From Firmicutes bacterium UBA5389 (lineage in GTDB: Bacteria > Bacillota > DTU025), in assembly GCA_002409965.1 (NCBI GenBank), contig DHON01000093.1, forward strand, positions 389 through 7,138: a DNA stretch of 6,750 nucleotides. The letters run 5' to 3'. Made by a program: the position numbers and the translations under genes. Below, piece by piece: positions 1 to 5,320 of the stretch. How positions within the stretch are numbered: position 1 is the first letter of the stretch; every line of letters starts with the position of its first letter. The notes below the pieces were generated by a model. It worked only from the letters and a program-made list of their open reading frames with translations. It was not told where the DNA came from and did no database searches.

Positions 1-46
1 GCTGCGGATTGCGGGCGTTGCTTGAGGCCGCGAGCCAGTTACGCAT
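1..46 (-). CDS. Possible 5' end of a gene running off the left edge
   Basis: An ATG at 46 (minus) opens a frame of 15 codons (MRNWLAASSNARNPQ) that is still open at the window edge. AGGAG at 52-56, five bases upstream, is a reasonable ribosome binding site. The gene would be co-oriented with the upstream operon but lies beyond that operon's probable terminator, so it would need its own promoter. I could not pick out a convincing one. The fragment is too short to recognise a family, and an open frame of this length can arise by chance in GC-rich DNA. The Shine-Dalgarno is the main support. Confidence 0.3.
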   Translation of the reverse strand, partial: MRNWLAASSNARNPQ

Positions 47-122
47 TCCTACTCCTGGGACCAACCAGAAGAAAAGCGTGTTTGGTGCAACCGACCGCGG
101 GTAGACAGCTATTTACCCAGGC

Positions 123-181
123 AGAAGGCCGGACGATGCGGCTGCCGGCGTGAGCAGGCAGCGGGCAGCGTCCGGCCTTCT
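123..181 (-). terminator. Long inverted repeat, probable operon terminator
   Basis: Arms AGAAGGCCGGACG (123-135) and CGTCCGGCCTTCT (169-181) are perfect 13-bp complements. The 33-base interior can form a second stem, GCTGCC (141-146) with GGCAGC (157-162). It begins 37 bases past the stop of the DUF4097 gene, where a terminator of the minus-strand operon would be expected. There is no clear run of T after the stem on either strand, so classical intrinsic termination is not certain. It may instead be an mRNA 3'-end stabilising hairpin. Confidence 0.55.
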
Positions 182-217
182 CTGCTTCGGGCGTGTTGCC
201 GTGTGCGCTCTGCACAG

Positions 218-1147
218 TCACTTGCCTGAGATGTTGATCTCGCCCATTAAAACCCTGATCTTCAGATCCCCGGTTGGCTGTCCTTGGCCGAGAATGCCGA
301 CAGCCGACGACTTCGTGCCTTCCAACTCTGTCTGGGTAACAGGCAGCCTGATGTCTACCTTTCCTGCATTGGTCACTGCGTTCAGCGTGACGCATGTGGA
401 CCTGGGAACAGTCATTTGCACTCTACCAGCCGATGCTTCGATGTAGTTCTGCGTGCCGAGTGATCCGTCGAACTCGATGTTTCCCATCGATGTGGTCAGC
501 GACAGCTCCTCCTCGATAGTCGCGTTGGTCACTGCGATGCGTCCGGCGGATGTTTTGATCGTGAGGTCACCGGCAATGGACCGAGCTTCGACGTTGCCCA
601 TATCAACATAGGTCTCAACTTTTCCTTGCAGGCCGTTGAGCGCAACCGTGCCTGCCTTGGACCGTACGTCGACCGCTATCCCGGACGGCACACCGAGCAC
701 GATACTTGTGGATCCCCCGTTAGGGCCTGGCGCGTTCGCCGATGAAGGCTCAGGCTGCATCACAGAGCCGATGATCCGGACTATGTCTCCGTCCTGCACC
801 GCGTCCAGGCACACGTAGCGGAGCCGATCCCGGGCAATCTGGTCCGAGGGGCCGTACGCGACCCGTTCGCCATCGATGCTGATCTTGTCGTCGCGGGCTC
901 TTGTTACGGTGATGTCGCCAAGCGGCACCTCAACCTGCACACCGTGGATTCCGTCTGTGTCGAACTCCCTATGGAAAGAATCATCTACCGCTCTAAAAGA
1001 GCCGTCATACCCGACGCCGGAGAACGAGAACTTATCGGCCAACTTGCCAGCGAGCAGCCTGCTGCCTTGTATCCATGGCTGTGTTGTGCTGGCCATGAAC
1101 GCCAGACCCACCAGAACTGCGAGGACAATGCTCCTCCTGGAATACAT
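218..1147 (-). CDS. DUF4097-like membrane-anchored beta-repeat protein
   Basis: A 309-residue protein, last gene of the GntR-ABC operon. The frame is open further upstream, but the start at 1147 is chosen because AAGGAGGG lies about 8 bases before it and overlaps the stop codon of the permease gene. The discarded upstream stretch is arginine-rich and antisense-like. Residues 7-20 form one hydrophobic segment (signal peptide or signal anchor), so most of the protein should sit outside the membrane. From about residue 68 it is beta-rich. Short [AM]-G-x-[IV] turns recur near residues 165, 183, 201, 221, 240, 261 and 301, mostly about 20 residues apart, as in the stacked rungs of DUF4097/LiaG-type putative adhesins. 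Residues 131-146 form a Pro/Gly/Asn-rich loop. DUF4097 proteins often accompany cell-envelope stress systems, but no biochemical activity is established for most of them. An exact role for this one cannot be given. Confidence 0.87.
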   Translation of the reverse strand: MYSRRSIVLAVLVGLAFMASTTQPWIQGSRLLAGKLADKFSFSGVGYDGSFRAVDDSFHREFDTDGIHGVQVEVPLGDITVTRARDDKISIDGERVAYGPSDQIARDRLRYVCLDAVQDGDIVRIIGSVMQPEPSSANAPGPNGGSTSIVLGVPSGIAVDVRSKAGTVALNGLQGKVETYVDMGNVEARSIAGDLTIKTSAGRIAVTNATIEEELSLTTSMGNIEFDGSLGTQNYIEASAGRVQMTVPRSTCVTLNAVTNAGKVDIRLPVTQTELEGTKSSAVGILGQGQPTGDLKIRVLMGEINISGK

Positions 1148-1161
1148 TCGTCTATCCCTCC

Positions 1162-1947
1162 TTACGCATCCACTTCTGATCCGAGGATCCTGCCTGCGAC
1201 GAGGAGCAGTACTGCCGTTACCGCGAGTGTTGGCCACAGTGGGAGCAGCGGCACTTCGATTCGCCTCACTAGATCCAGAGCGTTGTCGAACCCTACGATT
1301 ACCGGGTTGGGCAAGAACGAGGCGACGTACATGGCGTGCGGACCGAACGCGAAGCAGAGATACCACACTAGCACATGCACGGCCACTGCGATCAAGCCGG
1401 AGATCCGGGGCACCAGAGTGCCAATGACGAACGAGAACATCCCCACAGCCACCATGAATGCGATGCCCAGAATCCCCGATATTGTCACCCAGATCCCGCT
1501 CGTCAGGAACTCGCGAGACCTAACCCAGGCCATGAAGGTAGGATCGCTTGTCATCATCATCCGGAAGCCGGGCGTCCTGCTCGCGACGAACCAGACGCCG
1601 GCGGCCGCCACAAGTGTGACGAGCACCAGGTTGAACAGAATCACAGCCAACTTCGACGTGAGCACTGCCGTCCCGCTCAGTGGGTACGACAGGGTTCGCA
1701 TCGAGGTATGCGACTGCCATTCGCCGCGCATGGCGAAGTAGCCGGCCACTACTGTGGCGATGCCCACGCCCGCGAATGGGATGAACGACAGGCCCACTGC
1801 GAGTCCTTCGCCCATATGCATGAGCGACCAGGTAGCCGTCTTGATCCCGAGCCAAATGTCAAATGCGACTGTGGCTGCTGTCGCCACTGCAAGGAGCGTC
1901 CATGTGCCGCGCCATTCTTTGCCAACCATGCTCCACCAACGCTTCAC
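1162..1947 (-). CDS. ABC-2-type transporter permease
   Basis: A 261-residue integral membrane protein and the partner of the ATPase encoded just before it. I chose the GTG at 1947, one base after the ATPase stop codon. It is preceded by GGAGGTG inside the end of the ATPase gene, giving translational coupling. An ATG at 1929 is a weaker alternative. About six hydrophobic segments are visible, near residues 17-35, 48-72, 98-121, 151-176, 180-201 and 236-255. The short charged start (KRWWSMVGKEWRG) resembles the amphipathic N-terminus of ABC-2 permeases, as does the long loop between segments three and four. The family exports or handles lipids, drugs or peptides, or acts as a sensor of them. 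The substrate cannot be read from the sequence. The next gene's Shine-Dalgarno overlaps this stop, so DUF4097 expression is tied to it. Confidence 0.88.
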   Translation of the reverse strand: MKRWWSMVGKEWRGTWTLLAVATAATVAFDIWLGIKTATWSLMHMGEGLAVGLSFIPFAGVGIATVVAGYFAMRGEWQSHTSMRTLSYPLSGTAVLTSKLAVILFNLVLVTLVAAAGVWFVASRTPGFRMMMTSDPTFMAWVRSREFLTSGIWVTISGILGIAFMVAVGMFSFVIGTLVPRISGLIAVAVHVLVWYLCFAFGPHAMYVASFLPNPVIVGFDNALDLVRRIEVPLLPLWPTLAVTAVLLLVAGRILGSEVDA

Positions 1948-1948
1948 C

Positions 1949-2641
1949 TCAGCACACCTCCGCGAAGATCTCATTCAGCGATTTGCTCCGATTGGCCCGG
2001 AGTTCGTCGGCGTTGCCCGAAAGTACGATCTGGCCATCTGATAGGAACACGACGTCTTCGAACAACTTCTCCGACTCCAGCACCTCGTGGGTGGATATGA
2101 TAATCGTCTGTTCACCCGCGCGGTATCGGGAGGCTATGGTCTCCAGGATAGCGGCGCGCGACGGCGGATCGATTCCCGCGAGCGGCTCATCCATGAGCAC
2201 TACGCGTGCCCGGCGCGACATCGCCAGCACGAGCTTCAGGCGACCACGCTGCCCCTTGGAAAGCGAGGAGATCTTGTTGTCTGGGTCCAGTCTCAGTTCT
2301 CTGAGAAGGTCCATAGCGTCAGATACGTCCATATCGCTGAACATCGAATTTTCGAACGCGACAGCCTGCCGCGGGGTCATCCAAGAGTAGAAAGTGTCGT
2401 TTTCGGGGACGAAGGCGGTGAGGCCCTTGGTCGCCGTGGACACATCCCGCCCCAACACGTGGACCCTCCCGGTCGTCGGATGGGCCAGCCCCGCGCATAT
2501 CTTGAGCAGCGTGGACTTTCCGGCGCCGTTGGGCCCGAGGAGGCCCACGATCTTGCCCGGCTCCATCTGGAGATTCACGCCGCGGAGCGCGTGAGAGCGG
2601 TAATACCTTTTGTGGACATTCGCCATCTCGATGGCTAGCAT
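1949..2641 (-). CDS. ABC transporter ATP-binding protein (BcrA/YtrB-like)
   Basis: A 230-residue single nucleotide-binding domain of normal length. Visible motifs, in order: Walker A GPNGAGKS (36-43), signature LSKGQ (127-131), Walker B VVLMDEP with D151 and E152, D-loop GIDP (156-159) and the switch histidine H185 in STHE. At the Q-loop the sequence reads VPENDTFY (78-85), with Glu where many ABC ATPases have Gln. This PEND/FY form fits ABC-2 exporters and GntR-linked ATPases better than importers. The ATG at 2641 shares one base with the TAA of the regulator gene (TAATG), and GGAGGTG lies 7 bases upstream, so translation is coupled. The protein would energise the following permease at the inner face of the membrane. 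Together with the regulator and permease it resembles Bacillus ytr-type and bacitracin-type systems. The transported compound is unknown. Confidence 0.95.
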   Translation of the reverse strand: MLAIEMANVHKRYYRSHALRGVNLQMEPGKIVGLLGPNGAGKSTLLKICAGLAHPTTGRVHVLGRDVSTATKGLTAFVPENDTFYSWMTPRQAVAFENSMFSDMDVSDAMDLLRELRLDPDNKISSLSKGQRGRLKLVLAMSRRARVVLMDEPLAGIDPPSRAAILETIASRYRAGEQTIIISTHEVLESEKLFEDVVFLSDGQIVLSGNADELRANRSKSLNEIFAEVC

Positions 2642-3102
2642 TAGTGAACACCTCCGTTCGTACCCTCGGTCGACTGGCCGGAGGCCAGTCCATCGGCGAC
2701 CGTCTGACCATTCGCTGCCGACGGGCCGTCTGCGGCCGGAACCTCATCCAGGCCCTGCGACACCAATCCGACGATCTCTTCGTTGGAATAGCGCAAACGC
2801 CTCATCTCGTTTATGAACGACCGCACTGCAGTAGCCGTCACCTCGGATCTGACCTCCTTCGCCAGCCTTGGACTGGCTTTAATGAATGTCCCCTGGCCCC
2901 TTTGGGTTTCCACAATGCCCATTCGTTCGAGTTCCATGTAGGCGCGCTGCACCGTGTTGGGATTGGTTCGAGCGTCTCTGGCCAGATCCCTCACCGACAG
3001 CAGCTTGTCGCCGGGCGCCAGCGTTCCGACTGCCACGTCCCACATAACGCCCTGCATTATCTGCACGTAGATCGGAATTGACTCGTCGAAGTTGATCTGC
3101 AC
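2641..3102 (-). CDS. GntR-family transcriptional regulator, YtrA subfamily
   Basis: A 153-residue protein with an N-terminal winged helix-turn-helix. Residues 8-26 (PIYVQIMQGVMWDVAVGTL) are the typical first helix. Residues 34-60, including LSVRDLARDARTNPNTVQ, hold the recognition helix. QRGQGTF (67-73) is the wing. A short helical part follows (77-117), as in the YtrA subfamily, which lacks a large ligand-binding domain. The start is GTG at 3102 with AAGGAGG about 7 bases upstream. Residues 118-153 are an Ala/Gly/Asp/Ser-rich, probably disordered tail that makes the protein longer than usual for this subfamily. As first gene of the operon it most likely represses its own promoter through the palindrome at 3255-3273 and responds to envelope-active compounds. 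That role comes from the family and the gene order and is not shown here. Confidence 0.93.
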   Translation of the reverse strand: MQINFDESIPIYVQIMQGVMWDVAVGTLAPGDKLLSVRDLARDARTNPNTVQRAYMELERMGIVETQRGQGTFIKASPRLAKEVRSEVTATAVRSFINEMRRLRYSNEEIVGLVSQGLDEVPAADGPSAANGQTVADGLASGQSTEGTNGGVH

Positions 3103-3245
3103 TCAGTCTCCTCCTTCCTGTAGCATCTGGCATACCATTCGCGTGACCTCCGATGCGCAGCCTGGTGTCCGCCGCTCCGCGGCATGATGCGTTGTGATGC
3201 ATGTGCCGTGATGCTGCAGCGCGACTGCAGGCGCCGTGGCACTGT
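3103..3245 (-). other. Structured 5' leader of the GntR operon
   Basis: About 140 bases separate the likely transcription start from the GTG of the regulator gene, with no convincing gene. Minus-strand GCATCA occurs three times (plus-strand TGATGC at 3185-3190, 3195-3200 and 3209-3214). Two small hairpins are possible: GCCGC/GCGGC (3171-3183) and CTGCAG/CTGCAG (3214-3219 with 3225-3230). The last bases carry the AAGGAGG of the regulator. I do not recognise a known riboswitch or attenuator. Between the operator and the nucleotidyltransferase gene on the other side (3275-3414) I see no clear element except that gene's ribosome binding site. Confidence 0.35.
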
Positions 3246-3274
3246 AACATAGCTCTAGTGCACTAGTGAACTAA
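3246..3274 (-). promoter_or_regulatory. Operator and promoter of the GntR-ABC operon
   Basis: Plus-strand 3256-3273 reads TAGTGCACTAGTGAACTA, an 18-bp inverted repeat with one mismatched pair. Nested inside it is a perfect 12-bp palindrome, CTAGTGCACTAG (3255-3266). On the minus strand a -10-like TATGTT (3246-3251) sits 17 bases from a weak -35 TTAGTT (3269-3274), so the palindrome fills the spacer and the -35. The TAGTxxACTA pattern in a spacer is the usual style of YtrA-type GntR operators. The palindrome is seen directly. Binding by the regulator is inferred. The -35 is poor, so the exact promoter hexamers are less certain than the operator. Confidence 0.65.
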
Positions 3275-3397
3275 TACAGTGACATCATGATAAGCCACGC
3301 GGAAGCGGGTGTCAAGCCCCGATTCTGCGATTTCCCGGAAGGAGTTTTCGGGGCCCTGCACGAAGCTCATGAGACTCCATGCTCGCTTACAGGGACC

Positions 3398-3417
3398 GGA
3401 GGAGGCGCGCGGCATTG
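3398..3417 (+). promoter_or_regulatory. Ribosome binding site that decides a TTG start
   Basis: GGAGGAGG at 3398-3405 lies 9 bases before a TTG at 3415. The upstream ATG at 3379 in the same frame has no good Shine-Dalgarno and would add a very basic RDRRRR segment. The TTG start leaves about 35 residues before the nucleotidyltransferase motif, close to AadA proteins. Confidence 0.6.
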
Positions 3418-4227
3418 CCTTGCTGCGATCTCGGGAATCCTGAACTTCATCTGGCACTTGGAGCTTTCCTGAGTATTGCCGGTGAAACTCTCGGGGATGC
3501 GCCGCGTTCGGTGATTCTCTATGGCTCGGTCGCCCTGGGAGATCTCGCCCCCGGCTACGGAGATCTCGACTTTGTAGCCATCACTGATGACGACATCGCG
3601 GACGATCGCCGAGAGGCGCTCATTGAGGCGCGTCGGCCTCTGAGGAGCGGGACATCCGGCGACTGCGCCCGCATGATTGAGGGTGCGTTCCTTCCGCGAC
3701 ACATGATCTGTCCTGGAAGCACTGGGAGAGCGGTGTGGTGGGGCACAAGCGGCGAACGGCTATGGGAGAGCAATTGGCTCGGATGGTTTGACTGCTTGGG
3801 GATCAGGGAGCGTGGAGTGGTCATACATGGGGAGGACCTGCGGCGCGAGTTCCCAGTTCCAACCCGTGAGCAGCTTGTGGTCGAAGGGACCAGGTTCATC
3901 GTTACCGCGCGAAAGTATGGAAGGGGCGGAGAGCTACATTCAGTCGATTGGCTGCTGACCGCGGCCCGAATGCTCTATTGGTTGAAGGAGGGCGAGCTGG
4001 CGTCGAAGAGCCAGGCTGCCGACTGGGCCTACACAAACGCGACAGGCGACTGGCGCGCCGAGCTGCCGAAGGCGGCCTGGTTGCGGCGAAATCCCGATAA
4101 TGCCGAAACCGGCGAAGTCGTTGTGTGGCTGTGCACACTGGACGTGTCGATACAAGAGGCCTGCTGCGAACTGGAGGCCCAGCTTCCTACGGCCAGGAGT
4201 ACCGATAGCTGTCTTCCACTCGAATGA
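3415..4227 (+). CDS. AadA-like nucleotidyltransferase (aminoglycoside-type)
   Basis: A 270-residue protein from the preferred TTG start (282 from the ATG at 3379); AadA enzymes are about 260. Residues 35-54 carry the DNA polymerase beta-type nucleotidyltransferase motif: G37-S38, then D50 and D52 in GYGDLDF. E89 in RMIEGAF is a candidate third acidic residue. The C-terminal half is helical and has WLLTAARMLYWLKEGELASK followed by AADWA, matching the DUF4111-like domain of ANT(3'')/ANT(9) streptomycin/spectinomycin adenylyltransferases. The family transfers AMP from ATP to an aminoglycoside hydroxyl in the cytoplasm. The sequence looks divergent from clinical AadA proteins, so the substrate is open and resistance is only an inference. 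The gene is divergent from the GntR operon, and its last 41 bases overlap the end of the convergent HD-CHAP gene. No clear promoter was seen. Confidence 0.85.
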   Translation: MPCCDLGNPELHLALGAFLSIAGETLGDAPRSVILYGSVALGDLAPGYGDLDFVAITDDDIADDRREALIEARRPLRSGTSGDCARMIEGAFLPRHMICPGSTGRAVWWGTSGERLWESNWLGWFDCLGIRERGVVIHGEDLRREFPVPTREQLVVEGTRFIVTARKYGRGGELHSVDWLLTAARMLYWLKEGELASKSQAADWAYTNATGDWRAELPKAAWLRRNPDNAETGEVVVWLCTLDVSIQEACCELEAQLPTARSTDSCLPLE

Positions 4228-5224
4228 ACCCGTTAACCTGCAGGAATCTGTCACGGCGGAAAACACCCGATCGGTTGCTCACGTTTCCTTCAGCGGCAAC
4301 CAGGGTGCAGTCGTCTCGATCGAGCACTACGCCGATGTGATCATGCTCCGCGCTAGACACCAGTCTATCGTATACAATGAGGTCGCCGCGCTCGGGTGCA
4401 AAGCCGGGCTCGTCGGCGGGATGGAAGAAACCAATCTCCGGCAGTCTCGCCCACTCCAGCCATGCCAGAACGGCTGCGAAGCGGCACGAAACGCCAGGAT
4501 ACCGAATGGGCAGGATCGGGCCGGCTTGCACAGCACAGTGGTAGACGAAAGAGGCGCACCAATCCCAGCCTTGATCCCGACGCGCCCCTGGGAAGTACCT
4601 GATGAGCGGCCACACGTCCGGCCCACTCTGGTTCTCATCGCCAACCAGCGGCTGCCGGGCCAATTCCTCCGCGACATCTGCCAGGCGAGCCCTCAGACTG
4701 ATACTGCCCGCCTGTGCAGTAGGCTTGGTTTCACTTACGCGGACCTCCACTGCGGGTAGCCCAAGCTCGGCCGTTACGTTGCGGATGCGTCTAGCAGTTG
4801 CTGGGGGGAAAGACTGCGTGGGGTCATGAAGGTAGTGCTGCAGCACGTCAGCATCCTTTAGGAGCTCATCGTATGGATCGTCGACTCGCTCCTTGTCGCT
4901 ATGCCGAAGAATGGCGGAATGGATTCTCTGCTGCTCCTCCTGTGAGAAAACGCCGAGGTCACGCAGAATCACGCGAGCATCCTCTGCGCCGCTCGGGGCG
5001 TGCAAGAGTCGAAGCCCTGTGCGGCATGTGTATATGTCGTGGAGCATGCCGGCGACTGAGGCAGTCACAGCATCAAGGCCCCTCCGCGCGGCCAGAAGAG
5101 CGCTCATCTCGGCGACGCCATAGAGGTGAATATAGCCGGCGCGACGGATCGCCTCATCTTCCTGCTCTTGCAGCACACCATCTACTACTGTTCGCACCAT
5201 TCGCACTTTTCCGAACCCGATCAT
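4187..5224 (-). CDS. HD-domain / CHAP-domain fusion protein
   Basis: A 345-residue protein with two enzyme-like halves. The N-terminal half is an HD phosphohydrolase domain with the usual metal ligands: H33, the pair H62-D63 (GMLHDI), H108 (ILRHSD) and the closing DADVLQ with D124 and D126. Residues 140-200 form a linker. The C-terminal half is a CHAP cysteine amidase/peptidase: C223 in WDWCASFVYHC, H296 in DHIGVV, and E312 and N314 in AAEGN, with spacing like known CHAP active sites. No signal peptide or membrane segment is visible, so it should be cytoplasmic unless exported another way. HD enzymes cleave phosphomonoesters or nucleotides, and CHAP enzymes cleave amide bonds (peptidoglycan, glutathionylspermidine). 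The actual substrates are unknown. The ATG at 5224 follows GAGGAGG by about 7 bases. The 3' end overlaps the nucleotidyltransferase gene by 41 bp on the opposite strand. Confidence 0.92.
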   Translation of the reverse strand: MIGFGKVRMVRTVVDGVLQEQEDEAIRRAGYIHLYGVAEMSALLAARRGLDAVTASVAGMLHDIYTCRTGLRLLHAPSGAEDARVILRDLGVFSQEEQQRIHSAILRHSDKERVDDPYDELLKDADVLQHYLHDPTQSFPPATARRIRNVTAELGLPAVEVRVSETKPTAQAGSISLRARLADVAEELARQPLVGDENQSGPDVWPLIRYFPGARRDQGWDWCASFVYHCAVQAGPILPIRYPGVSCRFAAVLAWLEWARLPEIGFFHPADEPGFAPERGDLIVYDRLVSSAEHDHIGVVLDRDDCTLVAAEGNVSNRSGVFRRDRFLQVNGFIRVEDSYRYSWP

Positions 5225-5259
5225 GCCTAGCCTCCTCGCTCCGATCGAAGACTGCCTCG

Positions 5260-5288
5260 AAACTATCAGAGGGCGTGGGGGCTGTCAA
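5260..5288 (-). promoter_or_regulatory. Sigma-70-type promoter of the HD-CHAP gene
   Basis: The minus strand carries a perfect -35 TTGACA (5283-5288), a 17-base spacer and a -10 TAGTTT (5260-5265). Transcription would start near 5253, giving a leader of about 28 bases that contains GAGGAGG just before the ATG at 5224. This is the clearest promoter in the window and indicates that the HD-CHAP gene is transcribed independently of the gene upstream. Confidence 0.75.
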
Positions 5289-5294
5289 GAATGT

Positions 5295-5316
5295 GGCTTG
5301 TGCGCTTGCGCACGCC
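5295..5316 (-). terminator. Hairpin after the ComEC-like gene, possible terminator
   Basis: GTGCGC (5300-5305) and GCGCAC (5308-5313) pair around a two-base centre. GGC (5295-5297) and GCC (5314-5316) can extend the stem across a TT bulge. It lies 4 bases past the stop of the ComEC-like gene and just before the next promoter. No T-run follows on the minus strand, so its strength as a terminator is doubtful. Confidence 0.3.
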
Positions 5317-5320
5317 AATA

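Noticed and set aside
1148..1366. An in-frame 73-codon N-terminal extension of the DUF4097 protein
   Set aside because: It lies inside the permease gene, is arginine-rich in the manner of antisense GC-rich frames, and a strong Shine-Dalgarno supports the start at 1147 just before a proper signal segment.
944..2100. Long plus-strand open frames opposite the permease and DUF4097 genes
   Set aside because: They are antisense to well-supported genes, have His/Arg/Pro-rich compositions without motifs, and lack good ribosome binding sites.
2087..2638. Plus-strand frame of 183 codons opposite the ABC ATPase
   Set aside because: It mirrors a complete ABC ATPase with all motifs; its own translation has no recognisable domain.
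5295..5316. A LexA- or CRP-like operator at the GTGCGC/GCGCAC palindrome
   Set aside because: It does not match either consensus; a simple hairpin after the gene is the plainer reading.
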